From: a virus
Strand: one strand, 5' to 3'
Length of the DNA stretch: 64,000 bases
Virus record (IMG/VR): IMGVR_UViG_3300042566_001512
Span: 62,001 to 126,000 of that record
In this document: one piece after another, positions 18,360-25,669 of the stretch
Layout: every line of letters begins with the position of its first letter
Numbering within the stretch: the first letter of the stretch is position 1
Position numbers and translations under genes: made by a program
The notes under the pieces: generated by a model
Told to the model about the DNA's origin: nothing
Database searches by the model: none
Seen by the model: the letters and a program-made list of their open reading frames with translations, nothing else

Positions 18360-20399
18360 ATGTTTGGATCAATACGCGCAATTGCCGGCGTTATAAATGT
18401 ACGGGTTAGATCAGACGAAATAACCGTCTCTGGGGTATCTGCATACAGCATGCAAAGGGATATAAAACGGCTGTGGGGTACTGACAGGGTTAGCAAATAC
18501 ATGTTCACCGATATAAGTGGATATTCGTTTACGTTCAAGAGTTTCTTCTTGCCCGATGTAGTTTTTACTGTTAACAAGATGCTCAGTAATAAATCTACCG
18601 TGACTTCGCTGAGAACTCTAACTAAGATAAGAGATGCTTTATTTGAACATACCTGGCTAGCAGATACGGTACAGACTAAACCTGGCAGACTAAATCGCGA
18701 GTATCTGAGTGAGTTCTATCTCACTCCTTTAGACTTCCAAGAAGAACTCTTTAATATCTACGATCAAAATACTCAAAAGTATAGCCTAAGAGGCTTCTTG
18801 TTTGCCGGAAGCGTAGGATCCGGTAAGACTTTTACTTCTCTTGCCCTTGCTTACTGCCTAGGGAAAAAGAAAATAATCATTGTCTGCCCTAAGAATACTA
18901 TCTATAGAGTATGGGAAGCTAACCTAAAAGAAAAAATAAAAGTTACTCCCGAATACTGGATTTCTGCTGAGAATAAGCCCATGACTGGGGATGAGAGATT
19001 TCTAATCTATCATTACGAGGATATGGGTAAGCTGCAAAAATACGTCACTGGTAATACGGGAACGCATCCTAAAGATTTGATGATTATCTTAGATGAGAGC
19101 CACAACTTAAATGAGACAACCAGCGAACGATCTAATCAATTTAACATCGTTTGTAAGACTTCAGGGTGCAACGACATCCTCTGGCTCTCTGGTACTCCTA
19201 TAAAGGCCCTCAGTAAGGAATCTATACCGCTACTAAGATCAATTGATCCACTATTCACGCCGGAAGTAGAAGAACTCTTCAAAAAGATCTTCCGCGGTGA
19301 TGCAGGTAGAGCCACTGAGATCCTCAATCAGCGACTAGGCCTGATTATGTTTACAGTGGAAAAGGAGAGACTGAAGCTACCTGAGCCTATCACTAAGCAG
19401 ATTAAGGTCAAGTCTCCAATTGGTGATAGGTTTACTCTGGAGTCCATTGCTGCGCAGATGCAGGAATTCATCCAGCAACGGATGCTGTATTACAAGCACA
19501 GGCAATCTGAAGACGAGAAATTCTACGAATATTGTTTATCCAAATACGAGTCCACTCTAAAGGATAGTAAACAAAAAGCACAACTCAATCAATACAAAGG
19601 CTACGTCAAACGAATCATTGACGCTAACGCCAGAGACGTAAACGACGAGATGACCTTCTGTAATCGATTCGAGAAAGATGAGATTATGCCTGTTTTGTCT
19701 AATGAAGACAAAATTAGATTTAAAGATGTAAAATCCATAATTAAGTATTTGCATCTAAAGATAAAGGGCGAATGCTTGGGCACTGTAGTGGGAGGCGCAC
19801 GCATTGCCTGTACAGTAGAAATTGCTAAGAATATTAATTACAATCTAGTTTGTGAATCCGTAGAAAAGAAAACTTTAGTTTTCACTAGCTACGTCGATGC
19901 ACTTAGGCAGGCCAGCGTCACGTGCTCCCAACAGGGACTCAAGCCAATTGAGATCTATGCTAAAACTAATAAACACCTACCGGAGCTAATTAAGCGTCTC
20001 ATGGATGACGAATCAATTAATCCACTAATAGCCACTTTTGATTCTTTGTCCACCGGCGTACCCATGACCATGTGCAACGCTCTTTTGATGCTAAATCTAC
20101 CTTTTCGAGATTACGAGCTACAGCAGGCCATCGGGCGTATCTCTAGATTAGATTCTAATACCGACACCTACGTATACACCGCATTCCTGGATACTGGAGA
20201 TAAACCAAATATATCCACCAGGACTAAGGATATTTTAGAGTGGAGCCAGAAACAAGTAGAGGCCATAGTGGGTATCACTACCCCGTACGATCTCTCTAAG
20301 GCTAACGACGTTACTGACTTCAATGCCTCCATGGAATCTTTTAAAGAGTTCTATGATGGTTTTTCAATTTGTGATAAACCCGGTTACAGTTCTTGGTAA
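18360..20399 (+). CDS. SF2 helicase, SNF2/VETF-like
   Basis: A superfamily 2 ATPase of 679 residues. A unique region of about 120 residues precedes the motor. Motif I is AGSVGSGKT (149-157), motif II LDESH (244-248), motif III SGTPIKA (about 279-285), motif V-like TFDSLSTG (about 560), and motif VI QAIGRISRLD (about 592-601). It probably moves on double-stranded DNA, remodelling or unwinding it during phage replication or transcription. No accessory nuclease domain is visible. It is followed by a CATA/TATG hairpin. Confidence 0.85.
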   Translation: MFGSIRAIAGVINVRVRSDEITVSGVSAYSMQRDIKRLWGTDRVSKYMFTDISGYSFTFKSFFLPDVVFTVNKMLSNKSTVTSLRTLTKIRDALFEHTWLADTVQTKPGRLNREYLSEFYLTPLDFQEELFNIYDQNTQKYSLRGFLFAGSVGSGKTFTSLALAYCLGKKKIIIVCPKNTIYRVWEANLKEKIKVTPEYWISAENKPMTGDERFLIYHYEDMGKLQKYVTGNTGTHPKDLMIILDESHNLNETTSERSNQFNIVCKTSGCNDILWLSGTPIKALSKESIPLLRSIDPLFTPEVEELFKKIFRGDAGRATEILNQRLGLIMFTVEKERLKLPEPITKQIKVKSPIGDRFTLESIAAQMQEFIQQRMLYYKHRQSEDEKFYEYCLSKYESTLKDSKQKAQLNQYKGYVKRIIDANARDVNDEMTFCNRFEKDEIMPVLSNEDKIRFKDVKSIIKYLHLKIKGECLGTVVGGARIACTVEIAKNINYNLVCESVEKKTLVFTSYVDALRQASVTCSQQGLKPIEIYAKTNKHLPELIKRLMDDESINPLIATFDSLSTGVPMTMCNALLMLNLPFRDYELQQAIGRISRLDSNTDTYVYTAFLDTGDKPNISTRTKDILEWSQKQVEAIVGITTPYDLSKANDVTDFNASMESFKEFYDGFSICDKPGYSSW

Positions 20400-20413
20400 T
20401 CTTATTTATATGT

Positions 20414-20446
20414 CATAATAGCCAGGATAGTATCCTGGCTATTATG
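20414..20446. terminator. CATA/TATG-type hairpin
   Basis: CATAATAGCCAGGAT, loop AGT, then ATCCTGGCTATTATG: a perfect 15-bp stem right after the helicase gene. Confidence 0.8.
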
Positions 20447-20476
20447 ATTTAAATTGAATTCTATTTGTTTTTAATT

Positions 20477-20485
20477 ACATATCAC
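20477..20485 (+). promoter_or_regulatory. Phage promoter box
   Basis: TTAATTACATATCACTTTATTGAATAA (core ACATATCAC), 30 bases after the hairpin and 55 bases before the next gene. Confidence 0.55.
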
Positions 20486-20539
20486 TTTATTGAATAAGGT
20501 ATTGTTATTCATCACTCAATCAACCCCAAAGGAATAACT

Positions 20540-20818
20540 ATGTCCAGAGAAGACGACCGCATCAACGACAGAACCAGTCCCTTGTACAGATTCACTTACG
20601 AGGAAGTACTGAAAGCAGTAAAGCGACGTGGGTGTGTTCTACAATACGTAAAAGACCAAACACCAGAACTATGTTTAGAGGCGGTGAAACAAAATGGCCA
20701 CGCCCTTCAATTCGTAAAAGAACAAACCCCGGAAATCTGCCTAGCAGCAGTGGAACGAAACGTACATGCTATCTATTGCGTTAAATACGAATACCTCGAC
20801 GTAGTAAAACTATTCTGA
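20540..20818 (+). CDS. DUF4116 repeat protein (92 aa)
   Basis: It contains two to three copies of the short repeat with pattern AVKxxGxxLQxVKxQTPExCLxAV (about residues 25-45, 47-67 and a partial third). This is typical of DUF4116 domains, which occur in long arrays in large viruses and some bacteria. Function is unknown. AAAGGAATAACT is a good ribosome binding site. It has its own promoter box, suggesting early expression. Confidence 0.75.
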   Translation: MSREDDRINDRTSPLYRFTYEEVLKAVKRRGCVLQYVKDQTPELCLEAVKQNGHALQFVKEQTPEICLAAVERNVHAIYCVKYEYLDVVKLF

Positions 20819-21287
20819 ATGTAAAGCTAATAGCAAAACATGATAAATATTGTTTGATTTATAAAAACGGTAAATACATGGCCTCTTGTGGTGGTCCTTG
20901 GACCGCGACTGGAAGCACTTGATCACTGGAATGAACGACACGTTAATCGGGAAAGATCTACGTTGTTTAGGAATGCTATTATAAATAACGTAGAATGAAT
21001 AAAACTCATTGAAATTTATTATATACACATATTACATTGATACAATAGAGAGTTTAAAGACTTAATTATTTTCTTTTAATACATGAACTGTAATTAAAAT
21101 AATAAATATAGGGTTTTTTTGATAATTATATATCTATGATTTTTATAGAAAGGAAATAATAACTGAAAAGAAAAATCAGTAGACTGCGCACTCGGTAAGA
21201 TAATACAAATACCGATATAAGGAACTTAACGGTTTACTTAACTGTGAAGCAGCTAAAACTCATCAAACTTTATTTTGAAAGACAAAA
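20819..21287 (+). other. Gap with decayed ORF and strong promoter box
   Basis: At 20821-20925 one frame reads VKLIAKHDKYCLIYKNGKY and then a Gly/Trp-containing end with a stop. It looks protein-like but lacks a normal start, so it may be the remnant of a gene. From 21027 the sequence carries a very good promoter box, followed by about 250 bases without an open frame before the transglycosylase. That leader could hold a small RNA. Confidence 0.35.
21027..21035 (+). promoter_or_regulatory. Strong phage promoter box
   Basis: ATACACATATTACATTGATA contains the exact core ACATATTAC. The next coding start is 253 bases away. Confidence 0.55.
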
Positions 21288-21788
21288 ATGAAAAAGATAG
21301 TTACGTTTCTAATGTTGCTCATCATCAGCAGCTACACTTATGCATTCAGTGCAGACTGGATCGTTCAGCACACCAAGGGCAAGGTCAGATACGACCAAGC
21401 TGTAAAAATCGTTAATGCGGTATACAAGCACAGCTTTATTAACGAAGTGGACCCAGGCATTATCTTTAAGATAATCCAAACAGAATCAACTTACAACCCA
21501 AACGCAAAAGCAAGAACATCTAACGCCACTGGGTTGATGCAGATTATTCCTTATTGGCACAGGGATAAAATCAAAGGTCGTAACTTAAAAAATATCGATG
21601 TGAATGTTGAAGTGGGAGTAAAGATTTACAAAGAGTATCTGAATAAGTCAAACGGGAATGTGAGGAAGGCGCTTTGGAGGTATAATGCATCAACTGTCAA
21701 AAAACAGTACGCAAACAAAGTGTTGAGTATAAACGACACGGAAGTTTACGCTTTTGTAAAGCCACAAAGTAGAACAAAGGATGTCTAA
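21288..21788 (+). CDS. Secreted lytic transglycosylase (SLT fold)
   Basis: Residues 1-22 form a signal peptide (MKK, a hydrophobic core, then YAFSA). The catalytic Glu is E66 in IIQTESTYNP, followed by the family segment NATGLMQIIPYW (79-90) and the Tyr/Asn-containing ALWRYNAS (about 125-132). It cleaves peptidoglycan between MurNAc and GlcNAc in the periplasm. A signal peptide distinguishes it from virion-borne murein hydrolases, so it may act in lysis, or in superinfection control from inside the cell. Family assignment is confident. Confidence 0.88.
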   Translation: MKKIVTFLMLLIISSYTYAFSADWIVQHTKGKVRYDQAVKIVNAVYKHSFINEVDPGIIFKIIQTESTYNPNAKARTSNATGLMQIIPYWHRDKIKGRNLKNIDVNVEVGVKIYKEYLNKSNGNVRKALWRYNASTVKKQYANKVLSINDTEVYAFVKPQSRTKDV

Positions 21789-21854
21789 GTTATAACTTAG
21801 ACATTAGTACAAAGGCGTAGTAATTAAAAAATCCCATTGTATTTATTTTCAAAC

Positions 21855-21863
21855 ACATATTCT
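21855..21863 (+). promoter_or_regulatory. Phage promoter box (ACATATTCT variant)
   Basis: ACACATATTCTAAATGTGG. The same ACATATTCTAAATGNG form recurs at 22634 and, as ATATATTCT, at 25661. Confidence 0.5.
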
Positions 21864-21897
21864 AAATGTGGTCCTGGTAAATATATCATCTACATTT

Positions 21898-22059
21898 ATG
21901 AAAAAAGTAAAGAAAGAAAAAGCACCGTCTCAATCTGAACATCAGCAAGTAGGCGTTATTGACATGAGCACCAAGGTTTATGAAATAACCCTCAACGAGG
22001 CAGGCAAGAAACTGCCGCCCGGTCGGTACGCTCTGTTTGCTTTGCCAAAGGAAAAATAA
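21898..22059 (+). CDS. Unknown small protein (53 aa)
   Basis: ATG 21898 is used because an in-frame GTG at 21868 lies next to the promoter box. The N-terminal 15 residues are Lys-rich. The second half (VYEITLNEAGKKLPPGRYAL) is beta-like. Its stop overlaps the next ATG by one base, giving translational coupling. No clear ribosome binding site; an internal ATG at 21964 is an alternative. Confidence 0.45.
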   Translation: MKKVKKEKAPSQSEHQQVGVIDMSTKVYEITLNEAGKKLPPGRYALFALPKEK

Positions 22060-22433
22060 TGGAACACATTCAATTCATCGCCAGCCACGTTATCGCTGCA
22101 TTTTTCGGTGCGGCGGTGTGCTTATTTGCAATGGTTCTGGACACCGCCTCAAAAGTAGAACCTGCCGACTTTTTCAATGAGGCTCCTAATGTGGAGTCTG
22201 AAAACCAATCCGTCACCGTAAAAGTGCTAGAAACAATCCGTTTGGATTCCAATAGCGAGATCAAAGAAGATCCAAACGGATTAACGGGGTGGAATCTATA
22301 CACAAACGGCGTGCATGTCAGAAGCCTAACAGATTTTGAGGAATCACTCGTGAAAGCTTCTATCTTGCAAACATGGAAGTTCACGCTACCGGAGCTTATG
22401 AGTGCTGAAAAAAAAGATAGCGTTATCTCATGA
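22059..22433 (+). CDS. Unknown membrane-anchored protein (124 aa)
   Basis: Residues about 8-28 (ASHVIAAFFGAAVCLFAMVL) are one membrane helix. The rest is acidic and probably periplasmic. It overlaps the stop of the preceding gene. No family is recognised. It is followed after a duplicated 17-base unit by a tRNA gene. Confidence 0.55.
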   Translation: MEHIQFIASHVIAAFFGAAVCLFAMVLDTASKVEPADFFNEAPNVESENQSVTVKVLETIRLDSNSEIKEDPNGLTGWNLYTNGVHVRSLTDFEESLVKASILQTWKFTLPELMSAEKKDSVIS

Positions 22434-22436
22434 ATT

Positions 22437-22470
22437 GAGAGAAAGTAAGTAAGGAGAGAAAGTAAGTAAG
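22437..22470 (+). repeat. 17-bp tandem direct repeat before the CAU tRNA
   Basis: Two exact copies of GAGAGAAAGTAAGTAAG, end to end, finish 6 bases before the tRNA. This may be a slippage product or a processing or recombination site. Confidence 0.7.
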
Positions 22471-22476
22471 TTTAAC

Positions 22477-22552
22477 GGGACGTTAGCTCAGCGGTTAGAG
22501 CAGAGGACTCATAATCCTTTGGTCAGGTGTTCAAATCACCTACGTCCCACCA
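22477..22552 (+). tRNA. tRNA with CAU anticodon, probably tRNA-Ile2 (AUA-decoding)
   Basis: The cloverleaf has acceptor GGGACGT/ACGTCCC, D-arm GCTC/GAGC, anticodon stem GAGGA/TCCTT with loop CTCATAA, T-arm AGGTG/CACCT, and an encoded CCA. A CAU anticodon may be Met or Ile2. The 8-base D loop AGCGGTTA, the weak closing G-T pair of the anticodon stem and the TTGGTC segment resemble E. coli tRNA-Ile2 more than elongator Met. A TilS-like gene lies 800 bases downstream and AUA is abundant in phage genes, both favouring Ile2. The Met alternative remains open. Confidence 0.9.
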
Positions 22553-22556
22553 TTTT

Positions 22557-22592
22557 CATAATACCCAGGAAATAAATTTCCTGGGTATTATG
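22557..22592. terminator. CATA/TATG-type hairpin after the tRNA
   Basis: CATAATACCCAGGAAAT, loop AA, then its complement ending TATTATG. It starts 5 bases after the tRNA CCA. Confidence 0.8.
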
Positions 22593-22633
22593 CCTATTAC
22601 TATTTTTTTGCCAGATTATAATTATTTTTAGTA

Positions 22634-22642
22634 ACATATTCT
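22634..22642 (+). promoter_or_regulatory. Phage promoter box with leader hairpin
   Basis: AACATATTCTAAATGCGA is followed at 22653-22672 by the hairpin AGAAGC-AAAAGC-GCTTCT. A promoter box followed by a GAAGC/GCTTC stem also occurs at 35085 and 63088. Confidence 0.55.
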
Positions 22643-22704
22643 AAATGCGAACAGAAGCAAAAGCGCTTCTATTTCGACAGTAAAATATCAGAAAGGTTCT
22701 AACC

Positions 22705-22950
22705 GTGTCTCTAGTTTGCTCTGGTCAGAGTTTTACCGTATACGTAGATGTCAAAATTGAAGGCATTTGTACTATCCCCAACATTAACATCTACACAAAG
22801 GACCCAAGTATAGATGGCACCAAAGCGGCTTTCCTGAAGAGCATGGAGCAGTTTGCCAACTCTGAGCACTTTGCAAAAATTGTTTATGAGCTTGAGAATG
22901 GCTTTTGTATACATGTAATTCATACCGCTCACCTGGATATGCCAGGTTAA
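22705..22950 (+). CDS. Unknown small protein (81 aa)
   Basis: GTG start with AAAGG 8 bases upstream. Soluble, with mixed composition and Cys at about 5, 22 and 72. No domain recognised. It is the first gene of a short operon that ends with the TilS-like gene. Confidence 0.55.
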   Translation: MSLVCSGQSFTVYVDVKIEGICTIPNINIYTKDPSIDGTKAAFLKSMEQFANSEHFAKIVYELENGFCIHVIHTAHLDMPG

Positions 22951-22977
22951 ACAATAGTTTCAATAAAAGGAAAAAAC

Positions 22978-23334
22978 GTGGCCATTAAACCGCAAGACGT
23001 CGACAAATGCTTTGTCGACCTACCATGCATCCCCAGTGTCGATGAGTTGGAAAACTACATTGATAACAAGTTGTGCGATCCATTGTTTTTGAAAAAGTGC
23101 TATCAGCACACCCGGCTTAAACAACCTATCGAGCATACTCAAACGGTAAGTTACGAAATCAGACTGCCTGATGCAACCACGCCAGATTCTAAGACACTGA
23201 AGTTACTAGAGCAACGATACGTGGCAGCCGGATGGAACCAGCTTGCACTCGTATACGGATCGACTGAAAAAGACTTTTACGAAGTTAATCTGGTTCTCAT
23301 TCGGATTGTGGAGCCCGGCAAATACCGTATTTAA
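22978..23334 (+). CDS. Unknown small protein (118 aa)
   Basis: GTG start with a strong AAAGGA site. The second half (TLKLLEQRYVAAGWNQLALVYGSTEKDFYEVNLVLI) looks like a compact alpha/beta fold of the kind seen in small phage proteins. It lies 27 bases after the preceding gene and 10 before the TilS-like gene, so it belongs to the same message. Confidence 0.55.
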   Translation: MAIKPQDVDKCFVDLPCIPSVDELENYIDNKLCDPLFLKKCYQHTRLKQPIEHTQTVSYEIRLPDATTPDSKTLKLLEQRYVAAGWNQLALVYGSTEKDFYEVNLVLIRIVEPGKYRI

Positions 23335-23344
23335 TAGTTAAAGT

Positions 23345-23980
23345 ATGTCAAAAATTCATTTCCTGAGCAAACCCAACAAAGAAATCTATCTTGCGTTCTC
23401 CGGTGGCGTAGACTCGGTTGTTCTGCTACATACACTAATTCGTAGAAATTACAGTGTAGCACTACTTACCGTCGACCACGGTAATGAATTTGCTAAACAA
23501 GAAGTAGAGTTTTGTAAGAAGACCGCAAAGGAATTGGGATTAGAGTACAAGATATTTACTATTCCTGATTTTGATAAATCCACGTCACTTGAGGCGTTTT
23601 GGTCGAATCACAGGAACGACATTTTCCAAAAAATGGACAAGATGGTCGTGAGCGGGCATCATCTGAACGACGCCTGTGAATGGTACCTGATGTCCACTTT
23701 TCAAGGTACGCCAAAGCTTCTAGAGCACACCAACAGGAACGTGCACCGACCAATGATTACCAATACAAAGAAAGTCATCATTGAGTATGCTAATAAATAC
23801 AACTTGACGTACCTGACTGACCCCACTAACGCAGATACTACTTACAATCTAAGAAACAAAGTAAGAGCCGAGCTAATGGGAAGTGTAAAGAGTTGTTTTC
23901 CTGGTATTGAAACTACCGTGAAGAGACTCATCGTTAGAAAATATTTAAATAAAATGAAGTCGGTAGAAAATAGCATTTAA
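23345..23980 (+). CDS. tilS: TilS-like tRNA(Ile)-lysidine synthase, catalytic domain only
   Basis: An N-type ATP pyrophosphatase with PP-loop SGGVDS at 19-24. The TilS-specific elements are SGHHLNDACEWYLM (103-116), corresponding to HHxDDQAET in bacterial TilS, and TDPTNADTTYNLRNKVR (158-174), corresponding to the DPSN...RN.(I/L)R segment. TilS converts C34 of tRNA-Ile2(CAU) to lysidine so that it reads AUA. At 211 residues it lacks the C-terminal domains of the E. coli enzyme (432). Its proximity to a CAU tRNA gives a clear candidate substrate. Another PP-loop function is less likely given the specific motifs. Confidence 0.8.
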   Translation: MSKIHFLSKPNKEIYLAFSGGVDSVVLLHTLIRRNYSVALLTVDHGNEFAKQEVEFCKKTAKELGLEYKIFTIPDFDKSTSLEAFWSNHRNDIFQKMDKMVVSGHHLNDACEWYLMSTFQGTPKLLEHTNRNVHRPMITNTKKVIIEYANKYNLTYLTDPTNADTTYNLRNKVRAELMGSVKSCFPGIETTVKRLIVRKYLNKMKSVENSI

Positions 23981-24090
23981 TTTAAATACTATTTTCTTTA
24001 GGACTCGGTGTTGAGGTAAAAAATATCTAGTTCAACATTGTTATGCGAGATAGTAAACGCAGGCACTGTCGTAATAACAGATCACAATAA

Positions 24091-24333
24091 ATGCTCACCA
24101 ATAAAGCGCGGTTAAGTAAGTCACAAGCGAGCTTTATAACCATTACTACGTGTAATCGATTGTATTGCATGAGCGCTTTTTGGATCGTGGACAAATACTG
24201 TTGTGACTATGAAGACGGCATCCCATTTTTAATGGGGCAGCAAGTAATAGTGGAAAATTGTGGAAGTGCTGTCAAAAAACAGTATATAGGGCAACCAATC
24301 CCAGTCCCCGGGTTTAACCGTGCTTTAAAATAA
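24091..24333 (+). CDS. Doubtful small ORF (80 aa)
   Basis: Cys-rich with five Cys residues and no recognisable domain. No ribosome binding site is apparent before the ATG. It stands alone between the TilS-like gene and a hairpin-rich non-coding stretch, so it may not be translated. Confidence 0.3.
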   Translation: MLTNKARLSKSQASFITITTCNRLYCMSAFWIVDKYCCDYEDGIPFLMGQQVIVENCGSAVKKQYIGQPIPVPGFNRALK

Positions 24334-24487
24334 AAAGCTAACTGGGGAACAGCTTGCTGTGTGAATTCTCCTAAAATTGATATGCTAAAAACGTATCAAG
24401 CCAAATACAAAGCAATTTGTAGAGGTAGTGAAATACAATAGGAGAGACCCATCTATACGTAACTAAGATCGGGTTGTAAGTATTTCA

Positions 24488-24562
24488 AGTCATGCTAGCA
24501 TGACTGTCCCTCTAGTGATAGAGGGTATCCTAATACATATTTAGAAAAGTATGTATTAGGAT
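24488..24562. repeat. Three consecutive stem-loops
   Basis: Palindrome AGTCATGCTAGCATGACT (24488-24505), stem CCCTCTA-GTGA-TAGAGGG (24508-24525), and stem CCTAATACATA / TATGTATTAGG (24529-24560) lie in series, ending 8 bases before a tRNA half. The array could be a small structured RNA or multiple terminators. Confidence 0.6.
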
Positions 24563-24569
24563 GCTTTGT

Positions 24570-24604
24570 GCGGGGGTGGTGAAATTGGTAGACACAACCT
24601 CACT
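24570..24604 (+). pseudogene. 5' half of a disrupted tRNA-Leu-like gene
   Basis: GCGGGGG acceptor strand, TG, then a Leu/Ser-type D arm GTGAAATTGGTAGACAC and part of the anticodon arm (ACCTC ACT). The matching acceptor strand TCCCCGC plus A-CCA is found only at 25618-25628. The 970 bases in between hold an HNH nuclease gene and a complete split tRNA. The anticodon stem strands do not pair, so the gene is probably broken. Confidence 0.55.
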
Positions 24605-24674
24605 ATTTCTTTTTCTATTTGATTTCAATCGCTTATCACTATAATGGTAGTATAAAATAGTGATTGGAGTTAAT

Positions 24675-25226
24675 ATGAAAAATGAATTACAAGAGAAGTG
24701 TAGTGTAAACGATAATGTTGCTTTAGATAAGAAAACTCTTCTGGGGTTATATCCAGAATACACATCTGTTCTTGGTCCCTACTTTAGACCGGACGGAAGA
24801 CAACACGTTATTTTAAATAATGCTAAAGCACCTAAAGGCACTAAAGATAAAACAAAAACTATATCTTACCCTAAGGCACTTAAAGAAGTTGAGTTAAAAG
24901 AAAAATTAAAACCTGATGAAACTGTAGATCATCATGATAGAGATTTTACTAATGACAAATTAAGTAATCTTAAGGTAAAATCTAAATCAATTCACGCGTC
25001 GCAGGATGCGCTTAGAGTTACTGTAAAGCCTATTAATTGTCCAGAATGTTCAAACCTTTTTACGCCTAACGTAAATCAAAGAAACAAACAACATGCCGGT
25101 AAAGGACAAGCTGGTCCTTTTTGTAGTAAAGTGTGTGTCGGTAAATACGGCGCAAGAGTACGAAATGAAGGCGTTATCTTAGAGAGAACGTCATTAGAAA
25201 AAACATATTATCGCATAGATAAGTAA
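24675..25226 (+). CDS. HNH homing-type endonuclease (183 aa)
   Basis: ATG 24675, with GGAG 6 bases upstream, is used rather than an in-frame GTG at 24660. The HNH signature is in TVDHHDRDFTNDKLSNLKV (about residues 83-101), with the His pair, central Asn and distal NLKV. A zinc ribbon follows with CPEC (about 121-124) and FCSKVC (about 149-154). The RPDGRQHVILNN stretch near residue 40 resembles the N-terminal part of phage homing HNH proteins. It lies between a tRNA half and an intron-bearing tRNA gene that starts 9 bases after its stop, consistent with a mobile endonuclease that spreads with, or next to, the intron. Confidence 0.8.
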   Translation: MKNELQEKCSVNDNVALDKKTLLGLYPEYTSVLGPYFRPDGRQHVILNNAKAPKGTKDKTKTISYPKALKEVELKEKLKPDETVDHHDRDFTNDKLSNLKVKSKSIHASQDALRVTVKPINCPECSNLFTPNVNQRNKQHAGKGQAGPFCSKVCVGKYGARVRNEGVILERTSLEKTYYRIDK

Positions 25227-25234
25227 TAAGCTAT

Positions 25235-25552
25235 CCGACTGTGACGGAACTGGTATACGTAGCAGACTTTGACTAATTTGAGTGCCTTTGAGGAAACTCT
25301 TAGAGTAGAACGCTTCAAATTCGGTGGAACTCCTACTTAACTTATGTTAAGGGACAATACCGAGCCAAGCTTTAGTTGTTAATAAACAACTATCGAAGGT
25401 GTAGAGACTAGACGGGGCGAACCTAATACAAAAGTAATGGTTAAGGTATAGTCCAGACTACAACATTTTTAAAATGGCTTAGGTAACTAAGAGTAGTAAG
25501 AAAATCTGCCGAAGGAAACTTCATGTGGGTTCAAATCCCACCAGTCGGACCA
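25235..25552 (+). tRNA. tRNA-Leu(UAA), interrupted by a group I intron
   Basis: Exons are 25235-25269 and 25501-25552. The acceptor CCGACTG pairs exactly with CAGTCGG before A-CCA. The anticodon stem GCAGA/TCTGC closes loop CT-TAA-AA only after splicing. There is a long variable arm CGAAGGAAACTTC and T-arm GTGGG/CCCAC. UAA reads UUA (and UUG). The joined tRNA is 87 nt, normal for class II. The 5' exon ends in U34 and the last intron base is G, as group I splicing requires. Confidence 0.88.
25270..25500 (+). ncRNA. Group I self-splicing intron in tRNA-Leu(UAA)
   Basis: About 231 nt, ending in G. The core shows P7-type strands GTAGAGACTAGACGG (about 25401-25415) and AAGGTATAGTCC (about 25443-25454), the familiar group I pairing around AGACTA / TAGTCC. 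It is inserted between anticodon bases U34 and A35, the same site as the classic cyanobacterial and plastid tRNA-Leu(UAA) intron. It carries no ORF of its own. Confidence 0.85.
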
Positions 25553-25574
25553 ATATATTAAGAAAACAAAACAT

Positions 25575-25628
25575 AAAATCTGTCGGAGAGCAATCTCCAT
25601 ACGGGTTCGATCCCCGTTCCCCGCACCA
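25575..25628 (+). pseudogene. 3' half of the disrupted tRNA-Leu-like gene
   Basis: AAAATCTGTC, variable arm GGAGA-GCAA-TCTCC, T-arm ACGGG-TTCGATC-CCCGT, then TCCCCGC-A-CCA. The acceptor strand pairs with GCGGGGG at 24570 (six Watson-Crick pairs and one G-T). Its anticodon-arm strand resembles the 3' exon of the neighbouring tRNA-Leu(UAA). Confidence 0.55.
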
Positions 25629-25660
25629 TTTAAAAAATCTGATTTTAATTTATTTCAATT

Positions 25661-25669
25661 ATATATTCT
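25661..25669 (+). promoter_or_regulatory. Phage promoter box (ATATATTCT variant)
   Basis: TTATATATTCTAAATGTGAG, 44 bases before the next ATG. It shares TTCTAAATG with boxes at 21855 and 22634. Confidence 0.55.

Noticed and set aside
22477-22552. Calling the CAU tRNA an elongator tRNA-Met
   Set aside because: D-loop length, the anticodon-stem G-T pair and the nearby TilS-like gene favour Ile2, though Met is not excluded.
24630-24660. Host-type sigma70 promoter (TATAAT at about 24640) for the HNH gene
   Set aside because: The best -35-like element is only about 15 bases upstream, too close, and the sequence also forms an ATCACTAT/ATAGTGAT stem. Evidence is insufficient.
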